Origin: Streptomyces sp. CB01580
Lineage (GTDB): Bacteria > Actinomycetota > Actinomycetes > Streptomycetales > Streptomycetaceae
Assembly (NCBI RefSeq): GCF_001905795.1
Contig: NZ_LIXJ01000042.1
Span: 1-51,903 of the forward strand
Length of the DNA stretch: 51,903 bases
Direction of reading: 5' to 3'
Both the position numbers and the translations under genes were made by a program. This document shows, in pieces, positions 1-7,966 of this stretch. The first letter of the stretch is position 1. Each line of letters starts with the position of its first letter. The notes under the pieces are model-generated. The model was given only the letters and a program-made list of their open reading frames with translations, was not told the DNA's origin and ran no database searches.

Positions 1-90
1 CGAGGGCGCCGGGCGCCGCGCCGTGACCGGACCCGCCCCGTCCCGCGGCCCCGGTCCCCTTCAGGGGCGGCGCCGCACAGCCTCTTTGGG

Positions 91-96
91 TACAGT
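91..96 (+). promoter_or_regulatory. possible -10 element (TACAGT) for the first acetyltransferase gene
   Basis: TACAGT fits the TAnnnT form of a Streptomyces housekeeping -10 box and lies 35 bases before the GTG start at 132. No convincing -35 box is visible. A GAGG ribosome-binding sequence stands about 8 bases before the GTG. This is sequence inspection only. Confidence 0.3.
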
Positions 97-131
97 GCGG
101 AAATCAGCAGACCGCATGGTGAGGCCCCCTC

Positions 132-977
132 GTGTTGACGCAGACGACCACCCGGGTCCTCGAACCCAGCGACCTCGGCGCCGCTCTCGCCGTACTGGAG
201 AGCGACCCCGTCGCGAACGCCTTCGTGACGTCCCGGGTCCGGATAGCGGGACTCGATCCCTGGCGCCTCGGTGGCGAGATGTGGGGCTGGTACGCCGACG
301 GACGGCTGCGCTCGCTGTGCTACTCCGGCGCCAACCTCGTACCGATCTGCGCGGGCCCCGAGGCCGTCCGGGCCTTCGCCGACCGCGCCCGCCGGGCCGG
401 CCGCCGCTGCTCCTCGATCGTCGGCCCCGCCGAACCCACCGCACGGCTGTGGCAGCTGCTCGAACCCGGCTGGGGCCCCGCCCGCGAGGTCCGCGCCCAC
501 CAGCCGCTCATGGTCACCGAGAGCCCGTCCGCCGACATCGCCCCCGACCCCCTGGTCCGCCGCATCCGCAAGGACGAGATGGACGTCCTGATGCCGGCCT
601 GCGTGGCGATGTTCACCGAAGAGGTCGGCGTCTCCCCGCTCGCGGGCGACGGCGGACTTCTCTACCAGGCACGCGTCGCCGAACTCATCGGCGCAGGCCG
701 CTCGTTCGCCCGGATCGAGGACGGCAGGGTCGTCTTCAAGGCGGAGATCGGCGCGGCCACCCCGCAGGCCTGCCAGATCCAGGGCGTCTGGGTCGCCCCC
801 GAACACCGCGGACGCGGTCTCTCGGAGACCGGGATGGCGGCGGTCCTGCGCTACGCCCTGGCCGATGTCGCCCCCGTCGTCAGCCTCTACGTGAACGACT
901 TCAACGCCCCCGCCCGCCGGGCGTACGCAAGGGTCGGCTTCCGCGAGACCGGCGCGTTCATGAGCGTGCTGTTCTGA
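132..977 (+). CDS. GNAT family N-acetyltransferase with N-terminal DUF4081-like domain
   Basis: The 281-residue cytosolic protein has two parts. Residues about 1-130 resemble the DUF4081 domain found in front of some actinobacterial acetyltransferases. Residues about 140-281 form a GNAT domain, with the acetyl-CoA pyrophosphate loop visible as VWVAPEHRGRGLSE. GNAT enzymes move an acetyl group from acetyl-CoA to an amine, but the substrate cannot be told from this sequence. The GTG start at 132 follows GAGG; the next codon is TTG, so either could initiate. About 100 bases separate it from a second, unrelated GNAT gene. The family call is secure and the function is unknown. Confidence 0.85.
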   Translation: MLTQTTTRVLEPSDLGAALAVLESDPVANAFVTSRVRIAGLDPWRLGGEMWGWYADGRLRSLCYSGANLVPICAGPEAVRAFADRARRAGRRCSSIVGPAEPTARLWQLLEPGWGPAREVRAHQPLMVTESPSADIAPDPLVRRIRKDEMDVLMPACVAMFTEEVGVSPLAGDGGLLYQARVAELIGAGRSFARIEDGRVVFKAEIGAATPQACQIQGVWVAPEHRGRGLSETGMAAVLRYALADVAPVVSLYVNDFNAPARRAYARVGFRETGAFMSVLF

Positions 978-1064
978 CCGGTCGGCCGGCCGGCCGCCGA
1001 CGGAGCGGGCACGCGTACGCCGGGGCCCGGCACCCGGCCGTACCGCCCGTCCCTCCGGGGCCAG

Positions 1065-1070
1065 TAGGGT
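1065..1070 (+). promoter_or_regulatory. -10 element (TAGGGT) suggesting a leaderless transcript
   Basis: TAGGGT ends 6 bases before the ATG at 1077, and no Shine-Dalgarno sequence lies between them. A -10 box at this distance places the transcription start at the A of the start codon, the usual arrangement for leaderless mRNAs in actinobacteria. No clear -35 box is seen. Confidence 0.5.
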
Positions 1071-1076
1071 CGGCCC

Positions 1077-1646
1077 ATGGCAGCAGTTCCCGGGGACGGC
1101 CCCCGCACTCCCAGCGTCCGGATCGGCCCGGTCGATCTCGCCGCGCGCGTGGACGAGGCGCTCGCCGTGCAGGCCGTCGCCTTCGGCCTCGGTCCGGAGG
1201 AGGTCGAGGTACGCCGCCACATCGTCCTGCGGCACCTCGACCACCCGCACGCCCGAGCCCTCGGCGCCACCACCCCCGACGGCCGGCTCGTCGGGTTCGT
1301 CTACGGCATGCCCAACGAACGCACCCACTGGTGGTCCACCGTCGTCGAGCCCTACCTCCGCGCCACCGACTGCGCGCACTGGCTGGACGACTCCTTCGTC
1401 ATCACCGAACTGCACGTCCTGCCCGGGTTCCAGAACCGCGGTATCGGCCGCTCCCTGATCACCACCCTCACGGACGCCGCCGACCAGCCCCGCTCCATCC
1501 TCTCCGCGATCGACACGGACAGTCCGGCACGCGGCCTGTACCGCAGCCTGGGCTACCGGGACCTGGCCCGGCAGGTGCACTTCCCCAGCGCCCCCAAGCC
1601 GTACGCGGTGATGGGAGCACCGCTCCCGCTGCGCCGCGAGGGGTAG
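1077..1646 (+). CDS. GNAT family N-acetyltransferase
   Basis: This is a single-domain 189-residue GNAT protein. The acetyl-CoA binding segment is visible as LHVLPGFQNRGIGRSL near residue 115, followed by the C-terminal strand and helix (SPARGLYRSLGY) typical of the fold. The ATG has no ribosome-binding site, but a -10-like TAGGGT sits 6 bases upstream, so the mRNA is probably leaderless. It lies on the same strand as the preceding GNAT gene and as proS, with about 170 bases before proS. The substrate is not predictable from sequence. Confidence 0.87.
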   Translation: MAAVPGDGPRTPSVRIGPVDLAARVDEALAVQAVAFGLGPEEVEVRRHIVLRHLDHPHARALGATTPDGRLVGFVYGMPNERTHWWSTVVEPYLRATDCAHWLDDSFVITELHVLPGFQNRGIGRSLITTLTDAADQPRSILSAIDTDSPARGLYRSLGYRDLARQVHFPSAPKPYAVMGAPLPLRREG

Positions 1647-1777
1647 TGCCGGGAGTACGCGGGGAGGAGCGGGGAGCCGCACGGCGGCGGCCGGAGCCGC
1701 GCGGGGGACGGGCCCGGGAGCCGTGCGCGGGGCGGACCGTGGCACCAATCGATTTCCGCCCGGCCGGGCCGCCCGGC

Positions 1778-1811
1778 TAACCTCCTGCTCATCACCCTTT
1801 CCGAGCAGGAG
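1778..1811 (+). promoter_or_regulatory. proS promoter region with perfect inverted repeat
   Basis: A 9-base perfect inverted repeat, CTCCTGCTC (1782-1790) and GAGCAGGAG (1803-1811), lies just before proS. The right arm contains the AGGAG ribosome-binding site, 6 bases before the ATG at 1818. The left arm overlaps a -10-like TAACCT (1778-1783). If transcription starts about 7 bases after that box, most of the left arm is not transcribed and the repeat would act as DNA (an operator). With a start further upstream it would be an RNA hairpin hiding the ribosome-binding site. Confidence 0.5.
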
Positions 1812-1817
1812 TTCATC

Positions 1818-3518
1818 ATGGCCCAGGTCCAGCGCATGTCCCGATTGATGATCAAGACACTGCGCGACGACCCGGCGGACGCCGAGACGCTCAACCACAA
1901 GCTGCTCGTCCGGGCCGGATACGTTCGTCGCACCGCCGCCGGGATCTGGACCTGGCTGCCGCTCGGCAAGAAGGTCCTGGACAACATCACCCGCGTCGTG
2001 CGCGAGGAGATGGACGCCATCGGCGGCCAGGAGGTCCTGCTCCCCGCGCTGCTCCCCAAGGAGTCGTACGAGGCCAGCGGCCGCTACGACGAGTACGGCG
2101 CCCTGCTGTTCCGGCTGAAGGACCGCAAGGGCGCCGACTACCTCCTCGGCCCCACCCACGAGGAGATCTTCACCCAGGTCGTCAAGGATCAGATCACGTC
2201 CTACAAGGACCTGCCCGTGATCCTGTACCAGATCCAGACCAAGTACCGGGACGAGGCCCGCCCGCGCGCCGGCGTGCTGCGCGGCCGCGAGTTCCAGATG
2301 AAGGACTCGTACTCCTTCGACACCACGGACGAGGGCCTCGCCGAGGCGTACCAGCAGCACCGCGGCGCCTACATCCGTATCTTCGAGCGGCTCGGCCTCG
2401 ACTACCGCATCGTCTCCGCAGTCTCCGGCGCCATGGGCGGCTCCGCCTCCGAGGAGTTCCTGGCCCCCGCCCCGGCCGGTGAGGACACCTTCGTCGACTG
2501 CCCCGCCTGCGACTACGCGGCCAACACCGAGGCCGTGACCTTCGAGGGCGCCCCGGCGGACGGCTCCGCGCACGGGCCGGCCGAGGAGCTGGACACCCCC
2601 GACACCCCGACCATCGAGACGCTCGCCGCGCATCTGGGCGTGCCCGCCTCCGCGACGCTGAAGAACCTGCTGGTCAAGGTCGACGGCGAGATCGTCGCGG
2701 TGGGCGTGCCCGGCGACCGCGAGGTCGACCTCGGCAAGCTCGGCGAGCACCTGGCCCCCGCCGTCGTCGAACTGGTCACCGCGGAGGACTTCGAGGGCCG
2801 CCCCGACCTGGTGCGCGGATACGTCGGCCCGCAGGGCCTCGAGAAGGTCCGCTACATCGCCGACCCGCGCGTCGCCCCCGGCACCTCCTGGATCACCGGC
2901 GCCAACAAGCCGGGCACCCACACGAAGAACGTCGTCGCCGGCCGCGACTTCGAGGTCGACGAGTACCTCGACGTGGTCGTCGTCGAGGAGGGCGACCCCT
3001 GCCCCCGGTGCGGTGCCGGCCTCAAGCTGGACCGCGCCATCGAGATCGGCCACATCTTCCAGCTGGGCCGCAAGTACGCGGACACCTTCCAGCTCGACGT
3101 GCTCGGCCAGAACGGCAAGCCGGTCCGGGTCACCATGGGCTCGTACGGCGTCGGTGTCTCCCGCGCCGTCGCCGCGCTCGCCGAGCAGACCGCCGACGAG
3201 CAGGGGCTGTGCTGGCCGCGCGAGATCGCCCCGGCCGACGTCCACGTCGTCGCGGCGGGCAAGGCCCTCCAGACGGAGCTCGCCCTCGACGTCTCGGACC
3301 GGCTCGCCGCCGCCGGCCTGCGGGTCATGGTCGACGACCGGGCCGGTGTCTCGCCCGGCGTGAAGTTCACCGACGCCGAGCTGATCGGTGTCCCGAAGAT
3401 CCTGGTCGCCGGCCGCCGCTCGGCCGAAGGCGTCCTGGAGCTCAAGGACCGCCGGACCGGCGAGCGCGAGGAACTCACGGTCGACGAGGCGATCGCCCGC
3501 CTCGCCGCCCAGGACTGA
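1818..3518 (+). CDS. proS: prolyl-tRNA synthetase (bacterial type with editing insertion)
   Basis: ProS charges tRNA-Pro with proline in the cytosol. The 566-residue length is right for the bacterial form with an INS editing domain between class II motifs 2 and 3. Motif 1 lies near residue 50 (EEMDAIGGQEVLLPAL). Motif 2 is FRLKDRKGADYLLGPTHEE followed by YRDEARPRAGVLRGREFQMK. The YbaK/ProX-like editing insertion spans about residues 230-390, motif 3 is MGSYGVGVSRAVAALAEQ, and the anticodon-binding domain is C-terminal. The ATG at 1818 has a strong AGGAG. It is followed by a 16-bp hairpin terminator shared with the convergent gene. Confidence 0.97.
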   Translation: MAQVQRMSRLMIKTLRDDPADAETLNHKLLVRAGYVRRTAAGIWTWLPLGKKVLDNITRVVREEMDAIGGQEVLLPALLPKESYEASGRYDEYGALLFRLKDRKGADYLLGPTHEEIFTQVVKDQITSYKDLPVILYQIQTKYRDEARPRAGVLRGREFQMKDSYSFDTTDEGLAEAYQQHRGAYIRIFERLGLDYRIVSAVSGAMGGSASEEFLAPAPAGEDTFVDCPACDYAANTEAVTFEGAPADGSAHGPAEELDTPDTPTIETLAAHLGVPASATLKNLLVKVDGEIVAVGVPGDREVDLGKLGEHLAPAVVELVTAEDFEGRPDLVRGYVGPQGLEKVRYIADPRVAPGTSWITGANKPGTHTKNVVAGRDFEVDEYLDVVVVEEGDPCPRCGAGLKLDRAIEIGHIFQLGRKYADTFQLDVLGQNGKPVRVTMGSYGVGVSRAVAALAEQTADEQGLCWPREIAPADVHVVAAGKALQTELALDVSDRLAAAGLRVMVDDRAGVSPGVKFTDAELIGVPKILVAGRRSAEGVLELKDRRTGEREELTVDEAIARLAAQD

Positions 3519-3587
3519 GAGCCGGTCGGGCGACCTCGGACGGCTCGAAGGCCGGCCGGCCGGCTCCGAAGCCGTACGGCACGGCAC

Positions 3588-3622
3588 ACGGCAGCCCCCG
3601 CGCGATGCGCGGGGGCTGCCGT
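3588..3622. terminator. bidirectional hairpin terminator between proS and the convergent gene
   Basis: A perfect 16-bp stem (3588-3603 with 3607-3622) closes a 3-base GAT loop. The arms are nearly all G and C. It sits between the proS stop at 3518 and the convergent gene that ends at 3678, so it can serve both strands. No U-tract follows, which is usual in Streptomyces. Confidence 0.8.
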
Positions 3623-3677
3623 CGCGCACCCGGGGGATCCCCACGGCCGGGGCGCCGACGACGCCCTGGCCCATGGT

Positions 3678-4577
3678 CTACAGCCAGTCGGCGAACTCCA
3701 GCGTCAGCTCGCCCTCCTGGCGGCGGCCCGCCGCCAGCGCCCGGGTGCCCGACTCCACCGCGCGGAACAGCGTCCAGCCGCGCAGTCGCTCCCGGTCCAC
3801 GTCCAGCGCGTCGGCCAGTTTCCCGATCCGGCGCCGTGCCGACGCCGGACCCGCGGGCGAGGCGATCAGATCCTCGACGCGGTCGCGCACCAGGCGCGCG
3901 AGGTCGTAGGCCCGCTCGCCGACCAGCGGCTCGGGCCCGACCGCCAGCCAGGGCGCGCGCTCGCCCGCCAGGACCTTGCTCTGCCGGAAGTTCCCGTGCA
4001 GCAGCAGGAGTTCGGGGGAGCGGTCGAGCAGCTCGTCGCGCGCCGCGAGTGCCGCGGAGACCAGCGGTTCCAGACCCGGATCGGCCGCGGCGCCGGCACG
4101 CATCGGCCCTGTCTGGCGCGCGGTCCGCTCGGCGACCGTCTCGAAGCCGTGCCCGGCCGGCGGCTCCACCCAGAGCCGCCGCACCGTGCCCGCCGCCTCC
4201 AGCAGCGACTTCGCCTCCGGCAGCGAGCGCAGCGACACCTCGGGATGCAACCGCTCCAGCAGCAGCGCGCCGGGGCCGTCGGCGAGCAGCAGCACCGCGC
4301 CCCAGCCGTTCCAGTGCGCCAGCGCCGCACGCTCCTGCTCGGGCACGGCCCCGGGCGGGGCGATCTTCAGCGCCGCCGGGGTGCCGTCGGAACACGTCAC
4401 CAGCAGGACCAGACCGCTGCGGCCGCCAGGGGCGACGACCCGGTCGACGGTCAGCTCCCGTCCGGTCGAGGACAGCGCCTCCTCGGTCAGTGCCGGAAGC
4501 CGCGCCAGCCAGTCGGCGGCGTCCCCGTACGGCTCGCCGAGCGCTCGCACCAGCCGCTGCGGCGGTTCGAAATCCAT
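3678..4577 (-). CDS. aminoglycoside phosphotransferase-fold protein, probably a pseudokinase
   Basis: This 299-residue protein has the overall pattern of the APH(6)/streptomycin kinase family. The N-lobe lysine is present in AALKIAPP (K71). The C-lobe should carry HGDxxxxN and a following D-P motif, but here the segment reads LLHGNFRQSKVLAGER and then WLAVGPEPLVGERAYDLARL. The catalytic Asp is Asn196, the metal-binding Asn is Lys201 and the second metal-binding Asp is Gly214. On family knowledge it should not phosphorylate by the standard mechanism. The start is taken as the ATG at 4577; a longer frame runs upstream but its extra 35 residues are low-complexity. It is the last gene of a minus-strand group. 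Confidence 0.8.
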   Translation of the reverse strand: MDFEPPQRLVRALGEPYGDAADWLARLPALTEEALSSTGRELTVDRVVAPGGRSGLVLLVTCSDGTPAALKIAPPGAVPEQERAALAHWNGWGAVLLLADGPGALLLERLHPEVSLRSLPEAKSLLEAAGTVRRLWVEPPAGHGFETVAERTARQTGPMRAGAAADPGLEPLVSAALAARDELLDRSPELLLLHGNFRQSKVLAGERAPWLAVGPEPLVGERAYDLARLVRDRVEDLIASPAGPASARRRIGKLADALDVDRERLRGWTLFRAVESGTRALAAGRRQEGELTLEFADWL

Positions 4578-4605
4578 ACGTGCCTTGTTCCCTCTCGAAG
4601 CCTCT

Positions 4606-5133
4606 TCAGTGCGTGGAGCCGGAGCCGTTCCCCGGACCGGCCCCGTTCCCGGCGGCCTTCTTCGCCGCCCCGGCCGTCGCACCGGACCCGTCGGCGGCGT
4701 GCTCGACGAGACCGGGGAACGGTACGCCGCTGCCCCGCCAGCGGACCGCGCGCACGGCCGACTCGCGCAGCGCGTCCGCGGCCTGGCGCCGCAGCGGCCC
4801 CTCGGCGGCCCGCACGAGGTCGGAGTACACGTCCGCGACCCGGTCCTCCAGCACGGCGGCCAGCCGGATCGCCGCCGCCGCGTCCGGCACCGCGAAGGGC
4901 AGAGCGTACGCGGCCCGCGCCGCCACCGGCTCGGCGCCCACGTCGCGGAGCGACCGCACCAGCGCGTCCCGGCGGGCCCGGTGGGCGTGATAAGCCGCCG
5001 TGGCCTCGGCCCGGCGGTCCGACGCGACGCGCCCGCCGACCACGCCGTAGCCGTACACCGCCGCGTGCTCGGCGGCCAGCGCCGCCTGGGCGGCCTTGCG
5101 CGTCGCGTCGCTCATGACGGTCCCGTCGTTCAT
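4606..5133 (-). CDS. DUF4439 ferritin-like domain protein
   Basis: This is a 175-residue, largely helical cytosolic protein with the DUF4439 (ferritin-like) pattern: an ALAAEHAAVYGYGVV helix, then HRARRDALVRSL, and later conserved Ala/Arg/Glu-rich helices. It ends in a flexible Gly/Ala/Ser tail. Whether it binds iron or another metal is not established. The ATG at 5133 overlaps the stop of the upstream lipoprotein gene by ATGA and has AAGGAG 8 bases before it. An inner ATG at 5115 lacks a good ribosome-binding site. Coupling to the lipoprotein gene suggests a shared role. Confidence 0.8.
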   Translation of the reverse strand: MNDGTVMSDATRKAAQAALAAEHAAVYGYGVVGGRVASDRRAEATAAYHAHRARRDALVRSLRDVGAEPVAARAAYALPFAVPDAAAAIRLAAVLEDRVADVYSDLVRAAEGPLRRQAADALRESAVRAVRWRGSGVPFPGLVEHAADGSGATAGAAKKAAGNGAGPGNGSGSTH

Positions 5134-5654
5134 GACGAGGTCTCCTTGGCCAGGTCGGTCAGCAGATAGGCATGGGCCGCGCCGGCCGCCGCGATCGACG
5201 CGAGCAGCCGGGCCAGTTCCGGCGGCGCCTCCATGAGCGACGCCAGGTGCGCGTCGGCCGTGCGGCGTTCCGCGTCGGCCAGTTCCTCGACGGCGGCCCG
5301 GGCACCGGTCGCGCGCGACCTCGTGGGCTTAAGCTCCTGTTCGCCGTCGGGGGCCAGTGTCCTGGTGTGGGCCCGTACGGCGTCGCGCAACGGCGCGAGC
5401 CCGGCGGCGGTCGCCGGATAGGCGCCGACCACGTGCTCGTAGCGGGCCAGCAGTTCCAGGCTGGTCCGCGCGGCGCTCGCCCGGAGCCTGCGCTCCGTCC
5501 GCACGGCCCGGGCGATCTCGGCGGCGGTCGGCGCGCCGGCCCGGGCGGAGCCCTCCCCGCCCCCGTTCCCGCCGCAGCCGCTCAGGATCGCGCCCATGGC
5601 GATCGCCCCCGTCGCGGTCAACGCGCCTCTGCGCGTCGTCCCCGTGCGCCGCAC
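5130..5654 (-). CDS. exported lipoprotein of unknown function, helical
   Basis: The 174-residue protein opens with a signal peptide containing twin arginines (TTRRGALTATGA) and a lipobox (ILSGC), so it is probably exported, perhaps by Tat, and lipid-anchored outside the membrane. The mature part is Ala/Glu/Arg-rich and helical, with spaced Glu and His residues (LELLARYEHVVGAYPATAAG) that may form a ferritin-like bundle; that last point is inference. The GTG at 5654 is chosen because GAAGGAG stands at good spacing; the longer open frame upstream has no such site. It overlaps the DUF4439 gene by 4 bases and is divergent from rimP. Confidence 0.75.
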   Translation of the reverse strand: MRRTGTTRRGALTATGAIAMGAILSGCGGNGGGEGSARAGAPTAAEIARAVRTERRLRASAARTSLELLARYEHVVGAYPATAAGLAPLRDAVRAHTRTLAPDGEQELKPTRSRATGARAAVEELADAERRTADAHLASLMEAPPELARLLASIAAAGAAHAYLLTDLAKETSS

Positions 5655-5830
5655 TTGTTTCTCCTTCGGGGTTGGCCCTGTTGTGACTGGATCTGTCCTG
5701 AAGTGATCACCGCAGGCGAGCGTACCCGCGGTCGGGGGGCGGGAGGACGGCAACACCCCTCGGGACCGGATACCCTTTGACCTGTCACGCGAGATCCCAC
5801 AACAGCACACGCGGCCGAGGAGTCACCCGG

Positions 5831-6328
5831 ATGAGCACCACCCAGAGCGAAAGGCTGCGCGGGCTGCTCGAACCGCTCGTCAGCGCCGAGCGACTGGACC
5901 TCGAGGAGATCGAGGTGAGCCGGGCGGGCCGCCGCCGGGTGCTGCGGATCGTCGTGGACTCCGAAGAGGGCGTGGAGCTGGACGCCTGTGCCGAGCTGAG
6001 CCGCGCGATCTCCCAGAAGCTCGACGAGACCGACGCGATGGGCGAGGGCGAGTACGTCCTCGAAGTCAGTTCCCCCGGTGCCGACCGCCCGCTGACGGAG
6101 CACCGCCACTACGTACGCGCCACGGGCCGCCTGGCCAGGCTGCACCTGCGCGAGGGCGGCGAGCTGGTCGCCCGGATCCTTGCCGTGGACGAGGACGGGC
6201 TCGACCTGGAGGTGCCGGGCGTCAAGGGCCGCAGGCCCACGTCCCGCCGGACCGCCTTCGACGAGATCGCCAAGGCGCGCGTGGAGATCGAATTCAGCCG
6301 CAAGGACAAGAAGGAAGAGGAGGCGTAG
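5831..6328 (+). CDS. rimP: ribosome maturation factor RimP
   Basis: RimP assists assembly of the 30S subunit. The 165-residue protein has the two-domain RimP layout: an N-terminal alpha/beta domain (LDLEEIEVSRAGRRRVLRIV, then DSEEGVELDACAELSRAIS) with the EVSSPGADRPL signature near residue 85, and a C-terminal SH3-like beta domain. The ATG at 5831 follows GAGGAG by 8 bases; the frame is open further upstream but without support. A -10-like TACCCT at 5771-5776 may drive it. The stop lies 2 bases before the nusA GTG, the usual rimP-nusA pairing. Confidence 0.95.
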   Translation: MSTTQSERLRGLLEPLVSAERLDLEEIEVSRAGRRRVLRIVVDSEEGVELDACAELSRAISQKLDETDAMGEGEYVLEVSSPGADRPLTEHRHYVRATGRLARLHLREGGELVARILAVDEDGLDLEVPGVKGRRPTSRRTAFDEIAKARVEIEFSRKDKKEEEA

Positions 6329-6330
6329 CC

Positions 6331-7371
6331 GTGGACATCGATGTGAAGCTCTTGAAGGGCTTGGCGCAGGACAAGGAGATCCCCTTCGACGTGCTCGTCG
6401 AGGCGATCGAGTCGGCCCTCCTCATCGCCTACCACCGGACCGAGGGAAGCCACCGCCGCGCGCGCGTGGAGATCGACGAGCGCGGCCATGTGACGGTGTG
6501 GGCGACGGAGGACCCGGCCGACCTGGAGCCGGGCCAGGAGCCCAAGGAGTTCGACGACACCCCCTCCGGGTTCGGCCGGATCGCGGCGTCCACGGCCAAG
6601 CAGGTCATTCTGCAGCGCCTGCGCGACGCGGAGGACGACAAGACGTTCGGGGAGTACGCGGGCCACGAGGGCGACATCGTCAGCGGCGTCGTCCAGCAGG
6701 GCAAGGACCCGAAGAACGTGCTGGTCGACATCGGCAGGCTGGAGGCCATCCTGCCGGTGCAGGAACAGGTGCCGGGCGAGGAGTACCCGCACGGCCTGCG
6801 CCTGCGCACCTACGTCGTCCGGGTCGTCAAGGGTGTGCGCGGTCCGTCCGTGACGCTGTCGCGCACGCACCCCAATCTGGTGAAGAAGCTCTTCGCGCTG
6901 GAGGTCCCGGAGATCGCCGACGGCTCCGTCGAGATCTGCGCGATCGCCCGCGAGGCCGGTCACCGCACCAAGATCGCGGTTCGTTCGACCCGCTCCGGCC
7001 TCAACGCCAAGGGCGCCTGCATCGGCCCGATGGGCGGCCGGGTGCGCAACGTGATGGCCGAACTGCACGACGAGAAGATCGACATCGTCGACTGGTCGGA
7101 CGACCCGGCCGAGATGGTCGCCAACGCCCTGTCGCCCGCGCGGGTGAGCAAGGTCGAGATCGTGGACCTCGGCGCCCGGTCCGCCCGGGTCACCGTCCCG
7201 GACTACCAGCTCTCGCTCGCGATCGGCAAGGAGGGGCAGAACGCCCGCCTCGCCGCCCGCCTCACCGGCTGGCGCATCGACATCCGCCCGGACACGGAGA
7301 CGGACGCCGAGCGCGACGCCGCCGACCGGGAGCGGTCCGAGCGGGCCCGTCAGCGGTCGGAGCGCGGCTGA
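6331..7371 (+). CDS. nusA: transcription termination/antitermination factor NusA
   Basis: NusA binds RNA polymerase and nascent RNA and controls pausing, termination and antitermination. The 346-residue protein has the N-terminal polymerase-binding domain (about 1-110), an S1 domain (about 115-185, from GDIVSGVVQQGKDPKNVLVD) and two KH domains with visible KH signatures (GACIGPMGGRVRNVMAEL and LAIGKEGQNARLAARLTG). It lacks the C-terminal acidic repeats of E. coli NusA, which is normal for actinobacteria. The GTG start follows rimP by 2 bases. Confidence 0.97.
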   Translation: MDIDVKLLKGLAQDKEIPFDVLVEAIESALLIAYHRTEGSHRRARVEIDERGHVTVWATEDPADLEPGQEPKEFDDTPSGFGRIAASTAKQVILQRLRDAEDDKTFGEYAGHEGDIVSGVVQQGKDPKNVLVDIGRLEAILPVQEQVPGEEYPHGLRLRTYVVRVVKGVRGPSVTLSRTHPNLVKKLFALEVPEIADGSVEICAIAREAGHRTKIAVRSTRSGLNAKGACIGPMGGRVRNVMAELHDEKIDIVDWSDDPAEMVANALSPARVSKVEIVDLGARSARVTVPDYQLSLAIGKEGQNARLAARLTGWRIDIRPDTETDAERDAADRERSERARQRSERG

Positions 7372-7572
7372 TCCGCCCGCCGGGCCGGGCAGGCGTCCGG
7401 CCGGCGGCGGGACGGTGTCCGGAGGCGGTGACGGCGGGACGGGAGCACCGGCGCCGCGTGATTTCGCGCGGGCCGCGGGAATAATCCCCGGGCGGCGTAC
7501 CGCTGTGACAACAACATGCGTTCGATTTTTGCCCCAAAGGGGTGAGGTCGATGTGGGGAGGTAGACTTGAAC

Positions 7573-7851
7573 GTGTCTGGCCGGACGCATGCCCGCGCGT
7601 GCCCTGAGCGAACCTGCGTGGGATGCCGGGAGCGGGCGGCCAAGCACGAGCTGCTGCGCATCGTCGCGGACGGGGACGCCTGTGTCCCCGATCCTCGCGG
7701 TACGCTGCCCGGCCGGGGTGCGTACGTACACCCCGTCTCTGTCTGTCTGGACCTGGCGGTTCGCCGCCGGGCGTTCCCCCGGGCCTTCAAGGCCAAGGGG
7801 CCGTTCGACACCACCGCGCTGCGGGGGTTCGTCGAGCGGGCGACACCGTAA
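7573..7851 (+). CDS. ylxR: YlxR family RNA-binding protein (DUF448)
   Basis: This small basic protein is the YlxR family member that normally sits between nusA and infB; in Bacillus the family has been linked to RNase P regulation. The signature RTCVGCRERAAKHELLRIV near the N-terminus and PGRGAYVHP in the middle are both present. The start is uncertain: GTG at 7573 and TTG at 7567 are in frame behind GGGGAGG (7555-7561). GTG is preferred because family members usually begin at this Ser-Gly-Arg segment. The gap from nusA is about 200 bases. Confidence 0.9.
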   Translation: MSGRTHARACPERTCVGCRERAAKHELLRIVADGDACVPDPRGTLPGRGAYVHPVSVCLDLAVRRRAFPRAFKAKGPFDTTALRGFVERATP

Positions 7852-7918
7852 GAAGTGAACGGCACGGAAAACCCCGTGCGGTCAGGTACCTCGCGAGTTG
7901 GAAGTAGGTCGAGATTGC

Positions 7919-7962
7919 GATGAGCACTCGATGAGTACGCGATGAGTACGCCCATGAAGTAG
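7919..7962 (+). repeat. three tandem 11-base repeats forming overlapping mini-ORFs before infB
   Basis: The 11-base unit GATGAGYACKC occurs three times in a row (7919-7929, 7930-7940, 7941-7951). Read as codons it gives three overlapping mini-ORFs: ATG at 7920 (Met-Ser-Thr-Arg, stop), ATG at 7931 (the same peptide, stop) and ATG at 7942 (Met-Ser-Thr-Pro-Met-Lys, TAG at 7960). Each joins the next by ATGA. A weak GGAAGTAGG lies before the first ATG. The array ends 37 bases before the infB start. Leader-peptide function is inference. Confidence 0.55.
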
Positions 7963-7966
7963 CGAC

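Noticed and set aside
1..131. Possible 3' end of an upstream gene (a frame stopping at 24-26)
   Set aside because: Only seven codons are visible and they match nothing I can identify, so no partial gene is called.
23..1780. 585-codon plus-strand frame across the two GNAT genes
   Set aside because: Its product is Arg/Pro/Gly-rich with no fold or motif, and it overlaps two recognisable acetyltransferases in another frame. It is a G/C-driven shadow.
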